Shown here piece by piece: positions 1-5,909 of a DNA stretch of 10,471 nt; position 1 is the first letter of the stretch; the number at the start of each line of letters is the position of its first letter. The position numbers and the translations under genes are program-made. The stretch comes from DASROJ01 sp035646975 (lineage in GTDB: Bacteria; Acidobacteriota; Polarisedimenticolia; JACPZX01; DASXTC01): contig DASROJ010000191.1 of assembly GCA_035646975.1 (NCBI GenBank), forward strand, positions 1-10,471, in the 5' to 3' direction. Below the pieces are notes generated by a model. It saw only the letters and a list, made by a program, of their open reading frames with translations. It did not search any database and was not told the DNA's origin.

Positions 1-594
1 GTCGGCCGGCTCGAGAGAGCAGACCTGGGCCACCATGAGGGTCAGCAGCGCGTACGAGGCGATGTTGAACGGCACGCCCAGGAACAGGTCGGCGCTGCGC
101 TGGTAGAGCTGGCAGGACAGCCGTCCGTCGACCACGTAGAACTGGAACAGGACGTGGCATGGCGGCAGCTTCATCCTGGAGATCTCGGCGACGTTCCATG
201 CGCTGACGATGTGCCTGCGGGAGTCGGGGTTCTTCACGATCTGCTCGACAACCATCGCGATCTGGTCGATCGAGCCGCCATCGGGGGCCGGCCACGACCG
301 CCACTGGTGCCCGTACACCGGGCCCAGCTCGCCCCGCTCATCGGCCCACTCGTCCCAGATGCTGACGCCGTTTTCCCGCAGGTAGCGGATGTTGGTGTCG
401 CCCGAGAGAAACCAGAGCAGCTCGTGGATGATCGATCGCAGGTGAAGCTTCTTGGTGGTGATCAGCGGGAAACCGCGCGACAGATCGAAGCGCATCTGGT
501 GGCCGAACAGGCTGAGGGTGCCGGTGCCGGTGCGGTCGCTCTTCGAGGCCCCGTGATCCAGAACGTGCCGCAGGAGATCGAGGTACTGCCTCAT
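1..594 (-). CDS. thyA: Thymidylate synthase, 3' end outside window
   Basis: ThyA methylates dUMP to dTMP in the cytoplasm, using 5,10-methylenetetrahydrofolate as both carbon donor and reductant. The window holds the first 198 codons; the family is usually about 264 residues, so roughly the last quarter lies beyond position 1. The translation aligns without gaps to E. coli ThyA as I know it: SDRTGTGTLS near residue 19, HLRSIIHELLWFL near 51, IWDEWADE near 79, LGPVYGHQWR near 90, and the active-site motif LPPCHVLFQFY with the nucleophile at Cys146 (codon 157-159), followed by LSCQLYQRS and PFNIASYALL. The ATG at 592-594 starts exactly where the family starts. No Shine-Dalgarno precedes it. A TGC-TAGACT element ends 7 nt upstream, suggesting a leaderless mRNA. 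It lies 39 nt downstream of the amidase gene on the same strand. A folA gene often follows thyA but would be outside the window. Confidence 0.97.
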   Translation of the reverse strand, partial: MRQYLDLLRHVLDHGASKSDRTGTGTLSLFGHQMRFDLSRGFPLITTKKLHLRSIIHELLWFLSGDTNIRYLRENGVSIWDEWADERGELGPVYGHQWRSWPAPDGGSIDQIAMVVEQIVKNPDSRRHIVSAWNVAEISRMKLPPCHVLFQFYVVDGRLSCQLYQRSADLFLGVPFNIASYALLTLMVAQVCSLEPAD

Positions 595-601
595 TCCGGC
601 G

Positions 602-607
602 AGTCTA
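602..607 (-). promoter_or_regulatory. Possible extended -10 element for thyA (leaderless)
   Basis: Read on the minus strand, the 39-nt gap upstream of thyA contains TGC followed by TAGACT, an extended -10 pattern (TGn-TANNNT). It ends 7 nt before the ATG. A start site about 7 nt downstream of the -10 would fall on or next to the A of the ATG, giving an mRNA with no leader, which fits the missing Shine-Dalgarno. The region 17 nt further upstream has no good -35. This is inference from pattern and spacing; thyA could instead be read through from the amidase gene. Confidence 0.35.
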
Positions 608-633
608 GCACAGCGCGCCTCCGGGACCTCTTC

Positions 634-2418
634 TCAGGATCGCTTCGGCGCTCCTTGCGGCGCGGTCGGGGGAGCCGGGGGCGCGATCGACGGCCGCTTG
701 AGATGGAAATCGGTGGCCTGCTGATACGCGCGCGCCACCGACAGCACGTCGCTTTCTCCGTAGAGCTTTCCGATGAACGTGATGCTGGTGGGCGTTCCAT
801 TCGACGACCGGAACCCGTTGGGCAGCACGACGCAGGGATGACCCGTGAGGTTGGTGAGCAGCAGGTTGCTCCCGACGAACGAGGGCGAGACGTAGACATC
901 CACGTCTTCCATCGTCTGCTGCATCTCGCGCATCACGAGCGTCCGAATCCTGCTGGCCCGCAGGTACTCCACGGCCGGCACGAGCTGGCCCTGGCGGAAC
1001 ACGTTGGGCCACGCGTCGGCGACCTGACGCACCATCGTGTCGTCCTTGCCGGTGCGCGTCAGATCGTCGAACGCCGCGGCGGCCTCGGCCGTGAGGATGA
1101 GCCCCAACGACCCGACAGGGTAGGTCTCCGGCAGCTTGATGGGCGTGAGCTTGACGCCGAGGTCGCGCAGCGTCTGCAGCGTGGCCTTGTCGAACTGCTG
1201 CCACTCGCGCAGGCTCTCCTTCCGGTCGTCCTCGTCGGCGTCCTTCGAGCGGTCTTCCTCGAAAAGCGACTCCACGTAGCCGACTCTCAGCGACCTGAAA
1301 TCGCGGCCCGACGGCCACTCGAACGTGCGGTCCACCGCGGTCGGGTCGAGCCCGTCGCTGCCGTGGATCGCGCCGAACACCAGGGCGGTGTCCTCCACCG
1401 CGCGCGCGATCGGTCCGATCTTGTCCATGGTCCAGGCCAGCGCCATGGCGCCGTGCCGGCTCACGCGGCCGAAGGTCGGGCGCAGCCCCGTGACACCGCA
1501 TCTCGTGCAGGGCGACACGATGCTACCCAGCGTCTCGGTGCCGATGGCGAATCCCACCAGACCCGCGCTCGTGGCCGAGGCGGACCCGGCCGACGACCCG
1601 CTGGAGCCCTGGTCGGTCTTCCACGGGTTCTTCGTCGTGCCGCCGAACCAGACATCGCCCCAGGCCAGCTCGCCCACCGAGGTCTTGGCCACCAGCACCG
1701 CGCCGGCCTGCTCCAGCCGCGCCGCCACGGTCGCGGTCTCCTGGCGCACCTGATCCTTGAAGGGGACCGATCCCCAGGTCGTCCGGATCCCGGGCACGGC
1801 GATCAGGTCCTTGGCGGCCCAGGGGATGCCGTGCAGCGCTCCGCGGTAATGGCCCGAGGCGATCTCCCGGTCGGCGGCGCGGGCCTGGCGCATCGCGAGG
1901 TCTTCGGTGTAACTGATGACACAGAGAAGCAGCGGGTCGTACCTGCGCAGCCGCTCGAGGTACAGCTTCGTCAGCTCGACGGAGGAGACCTTTTTCCTGC
2001 GGATGAGATCGGCCAGCACCGTCACCGGAGAAAACGCCAGGTCTTCATCGCTTGCGGGGCGCGCGCGCTCGGCGCTGTCGATCATGCCGACGGATCCCCG
2101 CGCGGCGGCAGCCGGACGGGCGCCGGGAGCGGGGTCGAACCGCACCGCCGGGGGCACGGCGTTGTCGAGAGCCACGGCGCGTATCTTCGCGTAGTCGGCG
2201 ATGGCCTCGTTGATTCCCTGCAGCATCAGGTCACGCTTCTGCGCGGTGAGCTTGAGACCCGAGATCCATTCGGCCTCCCGGATCATGCCGGTCGTGACCT
2301 TGTGCTTGTCCGCGGCAAGAGCCACCAGGGCCCGGCTGAAAACCACCGAGCCGATGCCCGCGCTCGAAATGGCCTTGATCACCCGCCGTCTCGGCCACGC
2401 GTCATGACGAATCGACAT
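634..2418 (-). CDS. Tat-exported amidase-signature family hydrolase
   Basis: A 594-residue serine amidase of the amidase signature (AS) family, which hydrolyses amides through a Ser-cisSer-Lys triad; the substrate cannot be told. The N-terminus has a twin-arginine signal: P-R-R-R-V-I-K at residues 9-15 fits the RRxFLK pattern, followed by a hydrophobic stretch ending ALVALAA, so export is predicted. Residues about 30-125 are a linker region, and the AS fold starts near VSSVELTKLYLERL. Catalytic residues: Lys203 (PWAAKDLIAV), cis-Ser275 (GSSAGSA) and nucleophile Ser299 (GTETLGSIVSP), followed by RCGVTGLRPTFGRVSRHG. The usual GTDTGGS reads GTETLGS here. The tail is Pro/Ala-rich and probably disordered. 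The ATG at 2416-2418 is chosen over an in-frame ATG at 2457 because GGAGGGG sits 6 nt upstream and the Tat motif then lies at the normal distance. The similarity is to general Asp-tRNA amidotransferase-like amidases, but GatA itself is not exported. Confidence 0.9.
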   Translation of the reverse strand: MSIRHDAWPRRRVIKAISSAGIGSVVFSRALVALAADKHKVTTGMIREAEWISGLKLTAQKRDLMLQGINEAIADYAKIRAVALDNAVPPAVRFDPAPGARPAAAARGSVGMIDSAERARPASDEDLAFSPVTVLADLIRRKKVSSVELTKLYLERLRRYDPLLLCVISYTEDLAMRQARAADREIASGHYRGALHGIPWAAKDLIAVPGIRTTWGSVPFKDQVRQETATVAARLEQAGAVLVAKTSVGELAWGDVWFGGTTKNPWKTDQGSSGSSAGSASATSAGLVGFAIGTETLGSIVSPCTRCGVTGLRPTFGRVSRHGAMALAWTMDKIGPIARAVEDTALVFGAIHGSDGLDPTAVDRTFEWPSGRDFRSLRVGYVESLFEEDRSKDADEDDRKESLREWQQFDKATLQTLRDLGVKLTPIKLPETYPVGSLGLILTAEAAAAFDDLTRTGKDDTMVRQVADAWPNVFRQGQLVPAVEYLRASRIRTLVMREMQQTMEDVDVYVSPSFVGSNLLLTNLTGHPCVVLPNGFRSSNGTPTSITFIGKLYGESDVLSVARAYQQATDFHLKRPSIAPPAPPTAPQGAPKRS

Positions 2419-2466
2419 GCACCGCCCCTCCATCCCACCAAACCCGCCTGTCATCAAGCCCGCCTG

Positions 2467-2492
2467 CGCCAGCCACCGGTGGACAGCTGGCG
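2467..2492. repeat. Inverted repeat beside the amidase promoter
   Basis: CGCCAGC at 2467-2473 and GCTGGCG at 2486-2492 form a perfect 7-bp inverted repeat around a 12-nt centre. A second perfect 10-bp palindrome, CCACCGGTGG (2473-2482), lies inside it. It directly abuts the predicted amidase -10 on the downstream side, at the expected start site. It could be a repressor operator or a hairpin at the 5' end of the amidase mRNA. In such GC-rich DNA short inverted repeats also arise by chance. Confidence 0.45.
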
Positions 2493-2522
2493 ATTAAACG
2501 TCGATCGGCGGCAGCCCGTCAA
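2493..2522 (-). promoter_or_regulatory. Sigma-70-type promoter for the amidase gene
   Basis: On the minus strand TTGACG (2517-2522) and TTTAAT (2493-2498) are separated by 18 nt. Each hexamer matches the consensus at five of six positions. ATTAAA is one of very few AT-rich spots in the region, which strengthens the call. Transcription would start near 2486 and give a leader of about 68 nt before the ATG at 2418. The start falls within the 2467-2492 inverted repeat. Confidence 0.6.
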
Positions 2523-2535
2523 GTGAAGAACACTT
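2521..2535. repeat. Short inverted repeat between the two divergent promoters
   Basis: AAGTG-AAGAA-CACTT is a perfect 5-bp inverted repeat with a 5-nt centre. It overlaps the first bases of the amidase -35 and lies just upstream of the predicted mqnD -10, so a protein bound here could touch both promoters. The arms are short, so this is only a candidate operator. Confidence 0.3.
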
Positions 2536-2538
2536 TTC

Positions 2539-2547
2539 TGCTATCAT
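2539..2547 (+). promoter_or_regulatory. Possible extended -10 for mqnD operon (near-leaderless)
   Basis: TGC-TATCAT matches an extended -10 (TGn plus five of six TATAAT positions). The start site would be near 2554, only 3-5 nt before the ATG at 2558, and there is no Shine-Dalgarno. No good -35 is visible 16-18 nt upstream. The earlier in-frame ATG at 2546 lies inside this element, which argues against it as the start. Confidence 0.4.
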
Positions 2548-2557
2548 GCAGCCTCCC

Positions 2558-3451
2558 ATGGACACCCAGACGACACGACGCGCCGCACCCGCCCCACCCG
2601 GCACGATCCGATTCGGGCACAGCCCCGATCCCGACGATGCGTTCATGTACTACCCGCTCGCGCGCGGCCTGGTCGACACCGAGGGATTGAATTTCGAGCA
2701 GGTGCTCGAGGATATCGAGAGTCTCAACCGGCGGGCCCTCGGAGAAGGTCCGGCCGATCTCGAGACCACGGCGGCCTCGGTCCATGCCTGCGCCTTTCTC
2801 GCGGAGCGTTACGCCATCCTGCCCTGTGGCGCGAGCATGGGCGACGGCTACGGACCGATCGTCGTGACACGAGAGCCGGTCGGCCTGTCGGATCTGGGCG
2901 GTCTGTGCATCGCGGTGCCCGGGCTGATGACCACCGCCTATCTGGGTCTGCGTCTCGCCATCGGTGAGTTCAGGCACCGGGTCATGCCCTTCGACCGCAT
3001 TCCGCAAGCCGTGATCTCGGGCGAGGTCGACGCCGGACTCCTCATCCACGAAGGACAGCTCACCTGGCAGCAGGACGGGTTGCGCAAGGCCCTCGACCTG
3101 GGTGTCTGGTGGCGCGACCGCACGGGGGGTCTTCCGCTGCCGCTGGGGGTCAACATCGTCCGGCGCGATCTCGGGGACGACACGATGCGGGCGATCGGGC
3201 GTTCGCTGCGCCGCGCCATCGACTGGTCCCTCGATCATCGCACCGATGCCCTCGAGTACGCGGGCGGGTTCGCGCGCGGCCTGGAACGCGGGCTCACGGA
3301 TCGATTCGTCTCGATGTACGTCAACGGGCTCACTCGCGACTGTGGCGAGAACGGGCGCCGCGCCATACGGCTCCTGCTCGAGCAGGGCAGACGCGAGGGC
3401 GTCATCGCCGGCGCCGCGCCCGCGGCGGAGCCGGCCTTCGTGACGCTCTGA
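2558..3451 (+). CDS. mqnD: 1,4-dihydroxy-6-naphthoate synthase (MqnD)
   Basis: MqnD cleaves cyclic dehypoxanthine futalosine to 1,4-dihydroxy-6-naphthoate in the futalosine route to menaquinone. The 297-residue product is slightly longer than the usual 270-285. It has a two-lobed, binding-protein-like fold (VitK2_biosynth family). Family features seen: GHSPDPDDAFMYY near the N-terminus, VDTEGLNFEQVLEDIESLN, the mid-protein motif LLIHEGQLT with His164 (codon 3047-3049) at the place of the reported catalytic His, and GVWWRDRTGGLPLPLGVN. MqnA shares the fold, but DTEGL, LEDIESLN and the HEG motif point to MqnD. The ATG at 2558 is preferred to 2546 because 2546 falls in the likely -10 and the conserved part begins only around residue 20. 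It opens a three-gene coupled unit; its stop overlaps the next ATG by 1 nt (TGATG). Confidence 0.88.
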   Translation: MDTQTTRRAAPAPPGTIRFGHSPDPDDAFMYYPLARGLVDTEGLNFEQVLEDIESLNRRALGEGPADLETTAASVHACAFLAERYAILPCGASMGDGYGPIVVTREPVGLSDLGGLCIAVPGLMTTAYLGLRLAIGEFRHRVMPFDRIPQAVISGEVDAGLLIHEGQLTWQQDGLRKALDLGVWWRDRTGGLPLPLGVNIVRRDLGDDTMRAIGRSLRRAIDWSLDHRTDALEYAGGFARGLERGLTDRFVSMYVNGLTRDCGENGRRAIRLLLEQGRREGVIAGAAPAAEPAFVTL

Positions 3452-4557
3452 TGCCCGGCGCCGAGCTGCCGCGCAGCCTCCTGCACGACATCCAGAAGGA
3501 AGGACAGGTCGCGTTCGGCGAGGTGGACGGGTGGCTGATGCCGCGCGTCTACGAGAACATCAAACGCGAGTACCTCTCGGCCAAGGGAACGGTCGGTGTG
3601 ATGGACCGTTCCAACTTCGGCAGGCTCCGGGTCACGGGCGCCAAGCGGTTCGACCTGCTGGGGCGCCTGACGACCAACGATCTTCGCGGCATCGCGCCGG
3701 GGCAGGGCGCGCAGACCTGTCTTCTCACCGACAAGGGAAGGATCCTCGACGACCTGCGTCTCTACGCGGGCGAGGACCACTACGTGCTCGTCACATCTCC
3801 GGGCAATCAGCTTCGGGTCAAGGAGACGATCGAGCGGCTCCGGTTCCGCGACGACGTGACCATCGAGGACATCACCCCGGTCACCGCGATGATCTCGCTG
3901 TTCGGTCCCCAGTCGCCCCATCTTCTGGAAGGGGTGACGCATGCGCACGGGCTCGGCGCTCTGCCGCCACACCACCACGCGGTGGTGGCGGTGGACCAGC
4001 GCAGCTTCACCGCCGCGCGCACCGCCGATGTCGGCGGCGGGGGGTTCAACCTGATTGTCGCCGGCGAGGCGGCCGCGCAGGTCTGGAAGACGCTGCTGGG
4101 CCGCGGCGACCCTTACGGCGTTTCGCCGCTGGGCGAAGAGGCCTACGAGATGGTCCGCATCGAGACCGGGCTGCCCCGTTTCGGCCGCGAGCTGACCGAA
4201 GAGCACAACCCGCTGGAAGCGCGTCTGGACGCCGCCATCAGCTGGACCAAGGGATGCTACGTCGGCCAGGAGGTGATCGCGCGTCTGGATTCGCGCCAGA
4301 AGATCTCCAAGCTTCTCGTGGGACTATGGCTCGAGCCGGGGCCGGTGCCCGAGGCCGGCAGTCCGATCGAGTCGCCCGACCGCCCCGGGTCCGAGGTCGG
4401 CCGGCTCACCAGCGTGTCTCCGTCGCTGGATTTCCGCCGTGTCATCGGTCTCGGGTACGTGCGCAACGAGCGCTCAAATCCCGGCACGCTGCTGGTCGTG
4501 GCCTCGCCCGAGGACCGCGTGAACGCCGAGGTGGCGGCGTTGCCCTTCCATCCGTGA
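3451..4557 (+). CDS. ygfZ: Folate-binding YgfZ/GcvT-like Fe-S maintenance protein
   Basis: A 368-residue protein of the GcvT/YgfZ aminomethyltransferase-like family. LTTNDLRGIAPGQG and TDKGRILDDLRLY near residues 73-110 are typical of the tetrahydrofolate-binding fold. The sequence KGCYVGQEV at 267-275, with Cys269, is the hallmark of YgfZ/IBA57 proteins and is absent from glycine-cleavage T proteins. Known role of the family: folate-dependent support of certain Fe-S enzymes, including the radical-SAM protein MiaB in E. coli. No signal peptide, so it is cytoplasmic. It is longer than E. coli YgfZ (326) and near GcvT in length, so a GcvT name by automated tools would be a likely misannotation. 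The ATG overlaps the mqnD stop by 1 nt, and the gene's own stop overlaps the permease start by 4 nt (GTGA), so translation of all three is probably coupled. Confidence 0.88.
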   Translation: MPGAELPRSLLHDIQKEGQVAFGEVDGWLMPRVYENIKREYLSAKGTVGVMDRSNFGRLRVTGAKRFDLLGRLTTNDLRGIAPGQGAQTCLLTDKGRILDDLRLYAGEDHYVLVTSPGNQLRVKETIERLRFRDDVTIEDITPVTAMISLFGPQSPHLLEGVTHAHGLGALPPHHHAVVAVDQRSFTAARTADVGGGGFNLIVAGEAAAQVWKTLLGRGDPYGVSPLGEEAYEMVRIETGLPRFGRELTEEHNPLEARLDAAISWTKGCYVGQEVIARLDSRQKISKLLVGLWLEPGPVPEAGSPIESPDRPGSEVGRLTSVSPSLDFRRVIGLGYVRNERSNPGTLLVVASPEDRVNAEVAALPFHP

Positions 4558-5894
4558 CGTCCGCTCTCGAATCGTATTTCCAGGTCCGGCAGGCCGGCTC
4601 CACTCTCAGACGCGAGGCGCTGGCCGGCGTCACCACCTTCCTGGCGATGGCCTACATCGTCTTCGTGAACCCGGCGATCCTGTCGCAGGCCGGCATGGAC
4701 TTCGGCGCGGTGTTCACCGCCACCTGCCTGTCGGCCGCCATCGCCACGCTGATCATGGCGCTGTTCGCCAACTACCCGATCGCGCTGGCGCCCGGCATGG
4801 GTCAGAACCTCTTCTTCCTGACGCTGGTCACCAGCGGCGCGGCGACCTGGCAGCAGGCGCTTGGAGCGGTCTTCATCGCGGGACTGGTGTTCCTGGCCCT
4901 GACGCTGACCCGCGTGAGAAGCCTGCTGATCGAGGCGATTCCCGGTTCGCTCAAGACCGGCCTCTCGGTCGGGATCGGTCTGTTCATCACCTTCATCGGC
5001 ATGATCAACGCGGGGCTGTTGACCAGACAGCCCGACGGCGCGATCCGCCTCGGCGATCTGTTCACGGCCCCGCCGATGCTGGCGTTTGCCGGCTTCGTGG
5101 TGACCGCGGGGCTCATGGCGCGACGCCAGCCGGCCGCGTTGCTCTGGGGGATCGGCGCGTCCACCACCCTGGCCCTGGTGTCGGGCCTGCTGCGATTCGA
5201 AGGAGTCGTCGGCGAGCCGCCATCGCTCGCCCCCACCCTGTTGAAGATGGATCTCGCCGGCGTGCTGACGCTGTCGATGGCGCCGGTCGTGCTGGTGTTT
5301 CTCTACGTGGCGCTGTTCGACGCGGTCGGCACGCTGGTGGCGGTCGGGCAGCGCGCCGGTCTGGTGAAAGATGGAAAGCTGATTCGCGGTGAGCGCGCGC
5401 TTGCCGCCGATGCCGCGGGAACGATGGTGGGCGCGGCGCTGGGAACGTCCACCGTGACCGCGTATGTGGAAAGCGCGGCGGGGGTGGAAGCCGGCGGCAG
5501 GACCGGTCTTGCCGGCCTGGTCACGGCGGGTCTATTCGGTTTGACACTCTTCGCCGCGCCGCTGGTTCGCATGGTGGGCGGCGGCATCCAGACGCCGGCG
5601 GGCGCTCCGCTGTTTCCCCTCACAGCGCCCGCGCTGATCCTCGTGGGCGCCCTGATGACACGTGGGGTGCTTTCCGGCGGTTCGGGGATATCATGGGACG
5701 ATCCCACCGAGGCGTTGCCGGCCTTCCTGGTGATGGCGGGAATCCCATTCAGTTTCAGCATCGCGGATGGGCTGGCGATCGGATTCATCGCCTATCCGTG
5801 CCTCAAGGTGGCTGCCGGGCGCTGGCGCGAGGTCGGCTGGCCGATGTATGCGTTGAGCGCGATGTTCGTGGCACGGTATTTTTTCCTGAGATAG
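4554..5894 (+). CDS. AzgA-type purine (guanine/hypoxanthine/adenine) permease
   Basis: A 446-residue inner-membrane transporter of the nucleobase:cation symporter-2 superfamily, AzgA (PbuG/GhxP/PurP) branch. Family motifs: AGVTTFLAMAYIVFVNP (24-40), APGMGQN (79-85; most relatives have GMGxNAY or GMGxNAF), KTGLSVGIGLFITFIG (134-149), FLYVALFDAVGTL (249-261) and GTSTVTAYVESAAGVEAGGR from 297. About 12-14 hydrophobic segments cover the length. Known relatives import hypoxanthine, guanine or adenine with protons; the exact base cannot be read from the sequence. The GTG start at 4554 is in frame, gives the usual N-terminus (SALESYFQVRQAGSTLRREALAG) and overlaps the preceding stop as GTGA. No Shine-Dalgarno is evident, so it probably relies on coupling. 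Its place after mqnD and ygfZ suggests handling of a purine base made or needed by menaquinone synthesis, which is an inference. Confidence 0.9.
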   Translation: MTSALESYFQVRQAGSTLRREALAGVTTFLAMAYIVFVNPAILSQAGMDFGAVFTATCLSAAIATLIMALFANYPIALAPGMGQNLFFLTLVTSGAATWQQALGAVFIAGLVFLALTLTRVRSLLIEAIPGSLKTGLSVGIGLFITFIGMINAGLLTRQPDGAIRLGDLFTAPPMLAFAGFVVTAGLMARRQPAALLWGIGASTTLALVSGLLRFEGVVGEPPSLAPTLLKMDLAGVLTLSMAPVVLVFLYVALFDAVGTLVAVGQRAGLVKDGKLIRGERALAADAAGTMVGAALGTSTVTAYVESAAGVEAGGRTGLAGLVTAGLFGLTLFAAPLVRMVGGGIQTPAGAPLFPLTAPALILVGALMTRGVLSGGSGISWDDPTEALPAFLVMAGIPFSFSIADGLAIGFIAYPCLKVAAGRWREVGWPMYALSAMFVARYFFLR

Positions 5895-5909
5895 ACAGGA
5901 GGGTTTCGC

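Noticed and set aside
2459..2492. Rho-independent terminator at the palindromes
   Set aside because: There is no run of T on either strand after the stem, and the site lies upstream of both flanking genes, next to a -10 element.
154..2526. Open frame of 790 codons on the plus strand opposite thyA and the amidase gene
   Set aside because: It is antisense to two clearly identified enzymes; its translation is Arg/Gly/His-rich and low in motifs, as expected from GC-rich third positions. It has no Shine-Dalgarno.
3109..3450. Upstream extension of the YgfZ-like frame inside mqnD
   Set aside because: The extension is Arg/His-rich shadow sequence in the +1 frame of mqnD. The family N-terminus begins at the ATG at 3451, which overlaps the mqnD stop.
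3531..4553. Upstream extension of the permease frame inside the ygfZ-like gene
   Set aside because: It is charged shadow sequence, not membrane-like. The permease proper begins at the GTG at 4554.
3451..4557. Glycine cleavage system T protein (gcvT)
   Set aside because: The KGCYVGQE motif is specific to YgfZ/IBA57, and no gcvH or gcvP is nearby.
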